64,000 bases of DNA from Formicarius rufipectus (Eukaryota; Chordata; Aves; Passeriformes; Formicariidae), in NCBI GenBank assembly GCA_013399695.1, contig VXAU01004384.1, positions 613,201-677,200 of the forward strand, read 5' to 3'. Shown here piece by piece: positions 12,968 to 24,498 of this stretch. The notes beneath the pieces are model-generated. The model ran no database searches, had not been told where the DNA came from, and worked only from the letters and a program-made list of their open reading frames with translations. Numbering within the stretch: position 1 is the first letter of the stretch; each line of letters begins with the position of its first letter. The translations under genes were made by a program, and so were the position numbers.

Positions 12968-13117
12968 GTTCTGTCTTTCTGTCTGTCTTTCTGTCTGTCT
13001 TTCTGTCTGTCTTTCTGTCTGTCTTTCTGTCTGTCTTTCTGTCTGTCTTTCTGTCTGTCTTTCTGTCTGTCTGTCTTTCTGTCTGTCTTTCTGTCTTTCT
13101 GTCTGTCTTTCTGTCTT

Positions 13118-13156
<39 letters not shown>

Positions 13157-13285
13157 TTCTGTCTGTCTGTCTTTCTGTCTGTCTGTCTGTCTTTCTGTCT
13201 GTCTGTCTGTCTTTCTGTCTATCTGTCTGTCTTTCTGTCTGTCTTTCTGTCTGTCTGTCTTTCTGTCTGTCTGTCTGTCTTTCTT
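12968..13285 (+). repeat. Tetranucleotide array (CTGT/CTTT)n
   Basis: About 318 bases consist almost only of TCTG and TCTT units mixed in irregular order, with one ATCT interruption near 13220. Runs of pure CTGT occur between 13120 and 13156. All three plus-strand frames and some minus-strand frames stay open across it, giving spurious Leu-Ser-Val-Cys or Asp-Arg-Gln proteins. It lies 3.9 kb upstream of the 39-nt exon, in the intron. The array is likely length-polymorphic, and short-read assembly may have misjudged its length. Confidence 0.97.
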
Positions 13286-13498
13286 GTCAAATAGTTGCAT
13301 TGAATTTTGTGTTAATAGCATCGACACTGTAAAATGCTACACTACTACATTGTGTTCTCTGTCCTCTGCTGCATAATCCTGCAGCAGTACTGAAGGCCTT
13401 GTCTCTCTCCAGTTCTTTTCTACTCTTCTGGGTTTTTCCTCTTTTTCATTGTGCCACATGTGTTAGAAAATTAGTTCACACCTGGTGCTTGAGCTGCC

Positions 13499-13531
13499 TA
13501 TCCCACTAGTGTGTGGTATATCCCACTAGTG
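13499..13531 (+). repeat. 13-bp direct repeat, 20-bp period
   Basis: TATCCCACTAGTG occurs at 13499-13511 and 13519-13531 with TGTGGTA between. It is a local duplication. Confidence 0.93.
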
Positions 13532-13799
13532 CTAAGGTTTGAACTGCAGGGAATTGCAGACATTCACAGACCCGCTTTGTGTCATGCTCACCCTGTTTCC
13601 TTCCAAGATGTTCTGAGGCCATTTCGTTGCTTTACTCTGCTACTGTGGCCTTGGCCATGGAATGTCCTTTGCACAGAGCGGGGACAGCTCAGGGTCAGGC
13701 AGGCCTTAGTGTGCATACCATATGCTCTGATAATCATAAAATGTTGGGGTTTGACCCAGGTTTTTCAAAGGCTGCCAGTGTAACTTTCATGTAGTCAGG

Positions 13800-13842
13800 T
13801 TGCATGATTACCAAAAGGTATCTAGTCCAATAAATTGCAGGA
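13800..13842 (-). mobile_element. Possible CR1 fragment, antisense
   Basis: AAAAGGTATCTAGTCCAAT followed by an A/T stretch and TGCAGG resembles the CR1 antisense phrase GGTCATCTAGTCCAACCCCCTGC. Only about 25 bases support it, so this is weak. Confidence 0.28.
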
Positions 13843-14696
13843 TAGTTTAGTTTGATACCAAAATAAAAGGCAATGAAAGAGAGTTCAGAATGTATTTTGT
13901 ATATAATGCTATTGGAAATTAGACATGCTTGTTTGATTTGCTGCCCAGTCTGCTGTGTGTCCTTGCTGCTGCACTCGGGTACCCACCCAAGGGCAAGTGC
14001 TCAGCCCCTTTCTTGTGCCTTTGCCTTTTCCTTCTGTCTTTTACTGGCATTTTTTCCAGTGAGGACTGTCTTGGATCTTTTTTTGCTGTCTCAGTGTTGT
14101 CTGTACACATGTACTCCAGGATGAGGTGAGAGATAGGCTGCTAGGTGTGAGAAGAGGAAAGTTTCTGCCAAGTAGGTGTCCTTCAGAAGTGGTCTGATTA
14201 CTTCCCACTTGGAAGCGCTCCAGCCCAGTCAGTGCTCCCTGGAAATGCGGACTGTGAGAATGTTCTCTCAAGCCCGGTACCATACAGAGTTGACTGAAAT
14301 TGTACCTGTCTAATAGTGAGTTTGTTGTTTAGTGGAGTTAGTGTGTAGTATTGTGAGCTCAAGTGGGGCTATACATGCGCTTCTCTATGGCACTGACTTC
14401 CAGTTGTGCCTCTCAGTTGATACAAGCTTGAATAATTTGTCTAGTTATTAGTAATGATGTTCTCGAGTGTGATCTGACCTTACATTTCAATACATGGCTA
14501 AACATTTAGCTTTTGGAAAGATCTTACCATTGACTTAGTGAAGAACTCTCCCCTCCTATTAGTGTTAACTGCAGTGAGCAGTGTGTAAACACATGCAAAT
14601 CTGAACTTGGAGTATTATAAATATATGTAAATGTTTCATTGTTTCACTTAAGCAGACTGCAGATAATCTACCAAAGCACCAAAAGAGCAAACTCTT

Positions 14697-14712
14697 AAAA
14701 AAAAAAAAAAAG
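14697..14712 (+). repeat. Poly(A) run of 16
   Basis: Sixteen A residues follow AACTCTT and precede GCAGC. It is a simple homopolymer. Confidence 0.92.
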
Positions 14713-14981
14713 CAGCTATATAATGATAATGACTAATAAATGTTTCAAATAGAAAATTAAGAGCCTGGCTGTATCCTGTGTCAGCACTAATGTTTATTTG
14801 TATCATCCCTCTAAGGAATTCAGAGTGCTTTTTAAGGAGTGAATTAATTTTGACAATGCCCTGTGAGGTATGTATCACTCTTGATAGAAAGGAGTTGGAA
14901 GCACAAAAGTGTTTAAATTCTACAGGGTCATGCTACTAGGTGTGTTTAATTACAAATTGGAGCAGTTGATTCAGTTTGCTA

Positions 14982-15035
14982 CCGGTTTGTTTAAGCTGAA
15001 CCGGAATCACAAATATAAGCACCCGGTTTGTGATT
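14982..15035. repeat. Two adjacent inverted repeats with CCGGTT-type sites
   Basis: CCGGTT (14982-14987) pairs with AACCGG (14999-15004), and AATCACAAA (15005-15013) pairs with TTTGTGATT (15027-15035). A third CCGGTTT lies at 15023-15029. AACCGGTT-like half sites are bound by grainyhead-like and TFCP2 factors, so a regulatory role is possible. The structure is visible; its function is inference. Confidence 0.6.
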
Positions 15036-15989
15036 ATGAGAAAAATTTACTTCTAAGTTGATTTTGCAGGGTAAATGTTTGTAAAGAAAACTGCAGATAG
15101 AGTAATTGACATGTGTAAGTCCACCCTCACTGAGGTAAATAATGTGAATGATTACAGCTTAATTTGCAGTCTTCATGATTTTTTTTTCTTTTACCTGTAA
15201 TAAGCGTTTAATCATCTGCTGTGAATAATTTCTGACACTTTGGAGAAAAGGAATTAAAAATTGCAAGCTAGTGTACCCCTGAAGCAGTCATGAACTTTTG
15301 CACATGACTGGCTAAATAACTGAAGCATAAAATATGTCTAAGATTGTTGTCTTAGTACCTGTTACATGCTTGAGGATATTTAAAAAATCCAGAAATCTTT
15401 GGATGGATCAGGAAGGAAGAAAGAGAAGCAGTTTAGCAGTGGCCAAAATGACGCCATCCAGTATCACCACTGTAAAGCCATCTAGTATCTTTCCTTAACA
15501 CCTTCCCAGGTACAGAATTTCTCCTGCAAGTGGAATTCCAGCATGTTCTAAGTTAAAAAATGTTATCTCTAGATGGACCTCAAATCAGGATTGGTAGCCA
15601 TGCTCTAGGCTTGCTTGGATGGGTGTAATGTGTCTCTGCCTTGCCACATGAAAGTGTCAGCCGCACAGTTTTAATAAATACAAGTAGAAAATCCTAATTT
15701 GATTCACACTTGTTGAAGAATTATTGTTTATACTACTCAGTCTTCCTTTCAGCTATGATCTCTGGCAAGAGAAGCTGTTTGGACTTGTGCCTCTTTTTCA
15801 AAAAAGAAATGCTGATGAGAAAGAGGTGTTGAAATATGTTACTGTAGTTTACAACTGTCAACTATAATGTTTTATTTAGCTGTATCTATTCAGATGCTCC
15901 CTCTGCACCATGGAGTGCCATATGCCATTGTCCCTGTTAGTAAGCAAGTCAGCAAAGGTTTCCCAGTCTGCATTTGTTTTTGTATTTGG

Positions 15990-16330
15990 GCCACTGAGGA
16001 GCTGTGGTCCAGTGTCATCTTTTATTGATAGGGCCAGCAGAGTAGGAATCTAATGAAATTATCAAAGCTTTGAATTAATTATGAACTTGAATAAGAAAGC
16101 TAAGCTCTCTAGAGCCAAGGATCTCATTACCCATTCATTTTCATTGCATCCTCTTATGGAGCAGAAGGCAGGTTCAGCTACGGCTCCTACCCTGATTTTG
16201 GACTTTAGTCAAACTTGCTAAACTCACCAACATCCACTTGTTATTAATCTGGGGCTGGAAGTGTCCAGAGTGATTAATTTGACTCTGCTAAGTCAGCATG
16301 TAAATGGTAGATTTCCCTGCTCTCTTTCCT
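15990..16330. promoter_or_regulatory. Candidate enhancer with MAF-recognition element
   Basis: TGCTAAGTCAGCA at 16286-16298 matches the 13-bp MAF-recognition element (TGCTGAGTCAGCA) at 12 of 13 positions. Around it are TGATTAATTTGA, GAATTAATTATGAA and TTATCAAAG-type motifs (homeodomain and TCF/LEF-like), and no simple repeat. It lies about 0.9 kb upstream of the 39-nt exon. Confidence 0.32.
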
Positions 16331-17144
16331 CTTGTCTTTGCTGTGTGGCTTTTCATCATCAGACTGGCTGCCATACAAGAGTTTCTGCTCTTTCTTGGTA
16401 ATTGGGGAAAACTATGCAAGATTCAGGTTTTAACTTCCTGGAATTTAAAGAATTCATATTAAGAAATAATACTGCTACCTTATTTATTTCCTGGATATTT
16501 AGGTAAGCACAAACACTTAAAAAGTCATTATGAAAATTGCTTATTTTCTTATTTTAAAAGACTGTGGTGTAAAAAGTAATGACATTTTGGCCTCAGAGGT
16601 AGGGGGTCATTGTGGTTGTGGGTTTTTTTGGTTGGGTTTTTTGTTGTTTCTATTTTAAATGTGTTGGTCAAACTACAGAAACTTCTCTATCTGTCAATAC
16701 TCTGTTATGATGAACTATTAAATTAGTTTGCTTACCTGATTAATAGTTCATTAAAATTGTTAAAAGTGTATGAAAATGCAGCATTATAGTTAGATTATAT
16801 TTATTTTAATTAACGGGTCAGTATATAAAAATGTTCCTGGCAAATTAGAGCAAAAGCAGTGTGACCAAGCATCTGTGTAATATTTTTACTTCTTGTGGAT
16901 ATTCCTCTTCAGTCTATCGGCAAGGATTTTCTTTTCTTCCTGCTTTTGTCCATTTCAACACATTATTTATGAATGCATAAACTAGAACCTATCAGTCTTC
17001 ATAAGTTACAGGCCACTGGCAATATTTTAAGCAGTGGCTAACTGCCTAATGGTCTCTGTGTATATGTATTTGGAGAATCTAATAGCTTGTTGGGCAGGGG
17101 AATAGCATTTTGTTCTTGTACTGTAGCTATTTTACCATTGGTGA

Positions 17145-17176
17145 TATTTATCTTTTTTTTATTTTTTTCTCTTCAG
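17145..17176 (+). promoter_or_regulatory. 3' splice acceptor of the 39-nt exon
   Basis: An almost unbroken run of T and C, interrupted by single A residues, ends in CTCTTCAG directly before the first SLC10A7 codon. The long tract fits a strong U2AF site, as would be expected for an exon too short to be defined easily across its length. The matching donor GTAAGT follows at 17216. Confidence 0.85.
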
Positions 17177-17215
17177 GCAGCTGCTATATTTAATTCTGCT
17201 TTTGGAAGTTTTTTG
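17177..17215 (+). CDS. SLC10A7: SLC10A7 internal exon (39 nt, about residues 133-145)
   Basis: Thirteen whole codons read AAAIFNSAFGSFL. This equals, as I recall the human protein, residues about 133-145 of SLC10A7, a ten-helix membrane protein of the bile acid/sodium symporter fold that acts in the Golgi/secretory pathway and affects cellular calcium entry and glycosaminoglycan synthesis. The exon is bounded by a long pyrimidine tract ending CTCTTCAG and by the donor GTAAGT, and starts and ends in phase 0. Aligned by eye to ASBT-type proteins it covers the first half of transmembrane helix 5. The Asn-Ser pair falls near a position that helps bind sodium in bacterial ASBT; that is inference. 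The next exon in frame is 63643-63678. The preceding exon, expected to end ...GGNE, is not in the window. Skipping this exon would remove 13 residues without shifting the frame. I am confident of the gene and boundaries, but not of the exon number. Confidence 0.93.
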
Positions 17216-19357
17216 GTAAGTAATACAGTATTTCCAGCAAATGCTTTATAGTCTTATTTTTAACAGTATCATTGGTGTCTCTGTATTTTTCACATTATTG
17301 TTGGTGGAATTCTGCTATTCAGATGGCAAAAAAAAAATTGAAACATCTTTCAGCTTGTGTCACTGTGCCATTAAATACAGATATTAAAATTTCTTTTCTT
17401 TTTGTTAAACTCTTGAGAAAAGTAGTGAATAAATTATATCTGCTGATGGTAAATTAATAATGTGTAAACACATCTTAATTTTCTCCGTAATGGGTTAACT
17501 ATCTATTATTATGCAGATGATTCAGACATGGGCATCAATATATTGATTTCTCTAATAAGGCCCATCAAATACTCATTATTTTCTATCAAGAGGCCATGGA
17601 TTTTGAAAAGAAAACATGACCCAGCTGATCAGAGAGTAGATGCTAATTTACTCAGTGACTTGTCATTTGTTTAGCATATTTTACTGTCAGTGGAGCCACT
17701 CAGTGTCTCTGAGGAGCACACTAAAATATCTAGATGTGGGAAAACAATCAGTCTAGCTGGAAATATAACTGTTTCTTTAAAAAGCAAATGCAGTATTTGT
17801 GGTTGTCGTGGTCTACAAGCATTTGCGAAGAACACTGTAAAGAACAGTAAATATATTTATGAAGAAAGGAAGAGTAGATTTCTTTTATTGACATGTTGTT
17901 TAGAGAGATACTCATCAATATTAACTAAGAAATTATTTTATATGTTGGCAAGCTACTGTGATTGTTTTATTTATTTAGGCAGCTAATAATTGAATTTGTT
18001 CTTATTTGCTAAAATTTATGCATGTTTAGAAGTGTCTCTTTGTGATTCCAGTCTTGTGTCTCCAGAAGGAGGATTGTGATGTATAAAATGAATAATGTCT
18101 TAAGAATTCAAATTAAGAAATTAAAATTAAAACTGCAAGTACAAAATAACTCATTTTTGTTTTCCTTTTTTTTAATGAAAAGCTGGCATTTGAGAGTTTT
18201 AAATATAAAAAGCTGTACTGTCAAGATAGAAAGTCAAATGTCATTTTGAGGTTATGCATTGTGCTACTGTTTTTTTGAGGGACTAGGTTAAGGTTTGGAG
18301 GTGGATGTCAGTTTTTTGGGGTATAGATGACTGTTCACACTTCTAAAATATCGATTCCCAAGTGCTTGTCCTTTTTGTCACCTATCACATCCTCTTCCAG
18401 TGGGAAGAAGGCATTTTCTGCCTCCCACTGTTTAATCCCAGTGTTGGAGCAGCTCTTGAGTCTGGCTGTGTGCGTGATGTTTTCTCTTGTCGCTTGGCAC
18501 AAGCTCGAGGTTTTCTCTGCTGTCCTTGGCTTTCAGTTCAGGAGGTTTCCATGAATACCCAAAGGCTCAGTTCAACTGGCATCAGGTGATGTCTTTTGGC
18601 TTCAATAAGAATTTAGGCTCCACTGCATCTGACTACAACACTGGCTTCTAGCAAAAAAACAGAGACCTATCTTTAATTTCTAGTGCCTTGTTCTAGCTCT
18701 CTGAAGAAATCTCTGTTAAAGAAGCTGAGCTAGTTTTTGTGTTCATGTAATACTCTTAATTTTGGTTTTGATCTTAGTTCATGACTCTTGGAAAGTTCTG
18801 CTTACATATGATTACCTGATTTCACTTTTCACTCACTTCAAATCTGTGTGGAAATCTTGGAGCAGCGTTACAGTAAACATTCTCCTTAAAAAAAATTCCC
18901 AAGAATGACTTTCTAAAACATGAAATATCAGCTAGAATGAAACCACAGTACCAGCTGATTTTTTTTTTCTAGTTACTGATTTTTTAAAAATAAATTGTAC
19001 AGACACTGGCCACTATTAAGTTACAAATATGTACATGCATTTAAATGTTTGCTGTGGTATTCTAGTTTGAAATCATGGTTATGTAGGGAAGTATGTATTT
19101 GTGACAGAAAACAAATCACAAATATGTGTACTAAAAGCTTTAGTCTTACAGACCTCTCCAGCCATGGAAGGATAAACCTTATGACTGAAAATACGATGGG
19201 GTGATAATAAGCCAGGGACTGTAATAAGTTGTTTACCACTTTCACAGTGGTGTAGGTCTACATGGCCTTTAATTGAGTGGCTCCAGATGTGGAGCACTAG
19301 CATGTGGTCACTTACAAAGGGTGTTTTCCATTGAAAAGCTGGCAAAGTATTAAATAT

Positions 19358-19358
19358 A

Positions 19359-19390
<32 letters not shown>

Positions 19391-19396
19391 CACACT
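19358..19396 (+). repeat. (TC)n(TA)n compound microsatellite
   Basis: A run of TC units is followed by TGTG, an alternating TA run and ACACAC. Dinucleotide runs of this kind are usually polymorphic. Confidence 0.93.
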
Positions 19397-19922
19397 TGTT
19401 TGAAGTCAAAACTGTTCTATAAAATGTGAAAATAATTGGTCTGTTTCTGAGAAGATAATGGAAGGTCCTAGTGGTGCTGGTGGTATTGGAAATCCATCTG
19501 TTTATATTGGTGTCTAACTTAGGTTGACCACCTGTAGCCAAACTCATATTTCTTATAGCTTTAAATCATCAAAAATCAGAATCACATTTACATTTTTTCA
19601 CTTGTGTCTGATGATAAGCTGTGTATGGATAGGCTTAGATGTAGTTATATAGCTTGGTGACCATAACCTTTTACATGTCCTGGAGATAATTTGGAAGGCT
19701 CTGACCTTGGCAAGGCTGAAATTTTTCTTATGTTCTTTGTTCTACAATGTGTAGCACATGGGCAGGTTGCTGCACTTGTGGTGTAGCCCTGACCAAGCCA
19801 GGAGAGTATGCTGTGTTCAGACTATGCCCTGTGGGCCAGTGCCTGTGTATGACAGTATGAAACAGGATGATTTAAAGAGGCAGAAAGACATGCTATGCTG
19901 TTTATCTTCCTCCCCCTACCCC

Positions 19923-19940
19923 TTTTTTTTTTTTTTTTTC
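19923..19940 (+). repeat. Poly(T) run of 18 in a pyrimidine tract
   Basis: Eighteen T residues are flanked by C-rich pyrimidine sequence on both sides (CCCCCTACCCC upstream, CTTCCCC downstream). No AG acceptor follows closely in a splice-like setting. Confidence 0.93.
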
Positions 19941-22900
19941 TTCCCCTTAAGACTAGGAGACAGTCCTTGAGAAGTTAATTTAAGTTGTGGAACAAAATAT
20001 CTGCAGGAAAAGACTCCGTGTAATGTAAGAATGATACTGAGATGAGCTTATTCAGGTGGAATGGAGCACATTGTGGTATGCAAAATGGAGAAATGCGAAA
20101 TATGTCTTGATGAGGAGAAATACACTTAGATTAAGGTTGTGGAGGTGTTTTTACTAGTAAAGACATGTACAGAACCTGCCAACCAAATGCAGAGCAATTC
20201 CTTTTAAACTCTACCAAAGCCCATATTCCTATAAATATGCAGACAAAACACTGTGTGGAATGACATTGTACATATTTACATTATTTTATTGATTTAGCTT
20301 AATAATTTCCCAGGTCTAATTAAAACAGTGTTTGAAAGAACTGATTGTTACAGAAAAGTGTTTTTATATAGCTAGATTAGTAATAACTAACGATAGATGA
20401 ATTCAATTTACATAAATTTCAGCCAAGAGAATATTTAGACTCATACCACAGAGGATTGCTTTGAGTTGGGTAGTTAATATCATTATCTCCTCCCCTCGTT
20501 TAAACTGTTTGCTTTACAATAATTGTATAACATAATAAGTGATTTCAGTTTTTCCTCTTAATGGGGTTTTAATAAAATCTGATAACATTTTACTAATACT
20601 GGGTGACTGGTTATCACAAGGTTGCACACAAATGCGTACTGAGATGCTCTGAGATAGACAGCACTGAGGTAGCTGCTTCCATTTGTAGGAGAGGATGCTT
20701 TTGCTCCTAAAGGGTAAAGAAATTATCTGGGATGTTAAGTATGGGTCTGCTGAGATTCTTAGTACTGTGTGCATTATCATGCTTCCTAAGCATTTCTATT
20801 CTGCTTCTAGAAGATGGAAACAAATGCTTGTTATTGTCCAAACCACAGAGCAATAGGCAGGAGACTGCAAAATATGCTGTGGTGATGGTTGTCCCATGGT
20901 ATTTGCCTGAGTGGCAGCAACTTTGTTGATCAAGGCATAACCTGTCTGTGAGGCTGTTCTTGCACTGAAGTGGAGTCAAGAGCTTGGTTGAGAGTTACCA
21001 TCTGTTTGCAGTGACAGTATCATGCCAGCTGCATGGAAGAAGGAGAGGACCTAAAGTCCAGAGCGGTATGTCCTCAGAAAATGCTCTGTACTACTAGACT
21101 AGACTATCTTGTCTAATCTTTTTCTACCCTAGTTAATCTCCTTTTCCCTTGAGACAGTGGGCTTGGAAACCCATGAGAACAGCCAGCTTGTGGTGTGAGT
21201 CAGTGTTGTGTGATTCTTTGGTGCCTTGGGGTTATGAACAGTAAGTGTGAAAGGAACAGCCATCAGTTTCACCTTAAACAAAGAACTGTAACCAAGATCT
21301 GAAGATCTGTGGTGACAGGAAATCAAGAGGAAAAAAGAGGATTTGGGGAACTCTGCTCTGGTGACCATTGCGGTGTTGAGCAAACAGCACAAAGGGCAGC
21401 TCAAAAATCAAAGTCTTGGCTGAGACTTCCTCCAGTGCTGTCTTGGATTAGCTTAGCTTTTTCTGTTGAAATATATTAGATGAAATAAGGCACGTGTCCA
21501 GGCTACATAACTCAGTCTGAAGGGAAAAACCTATTTCAGGTGCCCATCATTCCATTAATCTCCTTTGTCCGAACTAAGTATATATGGTTTTTTTCTTTTA
21601 TCTGGCTGTCTTTCAGAGGGGAGAGAACTGATGCATACTATTAAAAAAACTCAGATAATTTCTGGAACAGCCACATGGCTAGTGAAATCAAGGCTAGTGT
21701 TTTTATTTACATTCTCTTCCAAATGAAAGCTATAGCTAGCAGAGAATGGGAATGTTCACTTCTCACAAATACACAAAGCTTAGTGAGTTAATGAAAATGT
21801 ATGGAATTCTTATCTAGTCTGCTTTAGCAGGCATAATGATTTACACAGCCTGACAGCACTAGTGCAGCAAGTAAATGCATTAGTCATAGTGTCCATTTTT
21901 CTTGCAAATTTGTGACACAGATTTAATTATGGGAATGACCAGCAACTTACAAATCTAATTTTGGTAGGCTGAGCCAACTTTTTTATTTTAATAACAATGG
22001 ATTTTTTAGCAATGATTTCATTACTATTTAAAGAAATCCAACCATATGGAAATAACCAATTGGCTGAATCTATTTACTTCATTTTACCTTAATGGATGTT
22101 GAATGGTTTAGGTTTATTTGGTGGGGTTTTTTTATTATCATCACTTTTTTATCTAACATATTGCTAGGATAAATATCCTTATCTGGCTTAATTTTTTCTA
22201 GCACCAACATTGTAAATATTTTTCTAAAAATCAGGCAAATGTTTGTATACCCCTTTGTTCCCCCTTGACTGTGTCTTTGCAGTATGAAAAGGGACAGAAC
22301 TGTCATCTGGAATTCCCTTTTTACTGTGTTAGCTGTTTACAAGAAAATCTTGCCAGGAAGTCTATTCACAACAGGTGCTGAATTCTGGATTCAGTCTTGT
22401 TTAATTTCAAAGTGGAGCTGCTTTATGGTGTGCTACAGCACTCTGGGAAGTGGTCTGCCCTTCCTCTGTGAAGCAGTACAGTGGTGCTGCTGGTCTGTGC
22501 TCCAGAGCTGACTGGGGTAGTTCTCAAAGTCCTGAAAGTTATCCCTGTCAATCAGCCACTTGGGAAGTCACCTCATCCTTGAAGGATGTTTTTTTGCATG
22601 GCTGGAGGGGAATGGTAGATCTCAGCAGGAGCAAGTCTTTGGACAAGATATTATGAATCTGGATGGAAGAGTTTATATTCCATGGAATTTAAATAATCTT
22701 GGGAGCCACTTGTGTTGCATTACTGTATCTTTCTCTTATTTTGTGACTGGTGCTTGGTTCTCTCATCATTATTTAACATCCTCATTTTGATTTCTGCACC
22801 TTTATCTGAAATCTTGATCCAAGTTTTGCCAAGTAACTTTTCAAAAGGCATAGGCCTTCATTCTTAGTGTGTACTTGGGCTTCCAGTGTGTAGCATGCTC

Positions 22901-23197
22901 AGTTTAATACCTGAGTCTGAGCTAGTTTGTACTAATGCAAGTTTGTACAAGCAAGGCAGAGTAACAAATCTCATTGTGAAAGACACCCCTTAGCATAGGC
23001 TTAAAAAAGAGCCTTGACACAGATGATTGTTTTGAGGAATGGCTAGGCATGTGCACACATCCCAATATTCATTCATTGATCTCTCTCTCACTCAGCAGAG
23101 TGGGTGTCACTTAGAACAAGATGTAGGATTTTTTACAAAATAAACAAACCCCCCAAACCCTGCTTGTCTATGAGTAATGCTGAACTCCTTTAACATA

Positions 23198-23235
23198 AAA
23201 AAAATTAAAAACCAAAACAAAACAAAAAAACAAAC
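23198..23235 (+). repeat. A/C-rich low-complexity tract
   Basis: AAAAAAATTAAAAACC then AAAACAAAACAAAAAAACAAAC. A related CCCCCCAAACCC sits 50 bases upstream near 23150. Confidence 0.85.
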
Positions 23236-24439
23236 TGAGGAACTGTAAGAATGTGATACTCAAAAAGAAATAAATAAGATTGTGCTCCCAAGATACTGAG
23301 GGAATTCAGGTACGGGGGATAACTGGAAATTTGAGTGTTGTAACACCTACTGTGTGGTCTCTCTAACACGATTGATTTGAAATGACCAATTAAGTCAGTA
23401 GGGATTTGCGTGGTCAGCCAGCATGGACTGAGAGCCAGTTAACAAATAACACTGTTGTTGGTTATCTCTGAAATGCTAGGGACAAGGAGGGTGACCAAGA
23501 GGAAGGAAAATGTGTGGTCAAGTTCTCAAAAAAGAGTGTTCTCCCAAAGGCCAGTGATTAGTCCCTGTATTTTTTTTTTTAATGGCTAAGAGGAAAATGC
23601 ATTGAAATCTACATAATAACAAAAAATGAAACCATTAGCTGTTGAATGTATATAAATTACGTGGGCTGTAGTGGGGCTCAGGGCTTCCTTAGTTTTCCCA
23701 TTAGCTTCTGCTGATGATCATTTAATTCATATTGCTTGGTCTTAGGGGACTTGAGCAGCCAGTTCTGCCAAAAAAAGTTTGTTTAAAGGTAGCAATAAGT
23801 AGGCAGTTAAATGTATCTCTTTGTATTATCTTTGCATCCCAATAATAATTTGGCCCTTCTAAAGGTAAATACATTTGGGTATTCCGCTTTTTCTGCTTCT
23901 CCACGTGACTGCTGACAGTAAGGAGGATTTTTTTCTTGCACCTCCTTTTTGGGTCAGCAACCCCATCTAGTGCTCCTGCTTGGCGTGGTACTTGGTGATG
24001 GCTTTTGAGAAAGCACATTGAGTTCTGCCCCATCATTTCTGTTTTTATGGATTGACAGGCTCTTAGGGTAAGAAAGAGTTGAGGATATATGTGCCAGTAG
24101 AGTTTCTTGAGTTACTAAAACAAGCAGCAAAAGTGCAAGTTTCTGGAGAGAATTCAGAGGCAGAATTCAGGGTATTAGTTGCAATTTAAGAAGGTAGCTT
24201 GAGAACTGAAGCCACTTTATTCTTCCAGTCCAATTGTCTCTTAGGAATTGCAAACTCAAGAGAGTGAAGTTTCAGGAGCTGAGATTGGGCAGTCAAAGTA
24301 CCTTAAATTAAGATCACAGTGTGGGGAAACTGGAAACAAAAGTGCCTGTGTGACTATGGTACAGTCATCTCTTTTGTTTATAAAGATTTGTTACTGGAAA
24401 TTTATAAAAAGCTTGATTCCATTTTAAATGAAAGCTAAT

Positions 24440-24498
24440 GAATTACAGAATCAAAAGAGTGTGTATTGTTGGTAACTATCCTTTGGAGAACATCTAGA
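24440..24498 (-). mobile_element. Probable CR1 3'-terminal relic, antisense
   Basis: GAATTACAGAATCA, then GTTGGTAACTATCCTTTGGAG, then AACATCTAGAG (split here) resembles the reverse complement of a CR1 3' end: AGAATCACAGAATC...TTGGAAGGGACCTTTGGAGATCATCTAG. Divergence is high and the piece is short, so chance similarity is possible. Confidence 0.45.

Larger units (their letters stand above)
1..17176 (+). other. SLC10A7: SLC10A7 intron, 3' portion, upstream of the 39-nt exon
   Basis: No coding exon was recognised here. The ORFs are short and lack family features. The stretch holds an ERVL-like LTR (about 900-1932), a short duplication at its edge (1935-1978), a CpG-rich patch and possible regulatory element (4860-5430), a 12-nt microexon-like site (6602-6613), a hairpin (7743-7775), C/A-rich and G/T-rich tracts (8264-8356, 11686-11856), a large tetranucleotide array (12968-13285), a possible CR1 relic (13800-13842), a cluster of CCGGTT-type sites (14982-15035), and a motif-dense stretch with a MAF-type site (15990-16330). 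In the remaining parts, 2000-4550, 5430-7700, 8360-11680 and 11860-12960, I see only unremarkable A/T-rich intron. The 5' end of the intron is outside the window. Confidence 0.85.

Noticed and set aside
12863..13376. Open frames on both strands giving Leu-Ser-Val-Cys and Asp-Arg-Gln-Thr repeats
   Set aside because: They are direct translations of the tetranucleotide array, which has no stop in several frames.
1..17176. The preceding SLC10A7 exon (ending ...KAVGGNE) inside the window
   Set aside because: I looked for the codons of that segment next to a donor site and found none; it must lie upstream.
21090..21130. TAGACTAGACTATCTTGTCTAATC as a CR1 tail
   Set aside because: Only a loose resemblance to the CR1 3' end; a short internal repeat explains it equally well.
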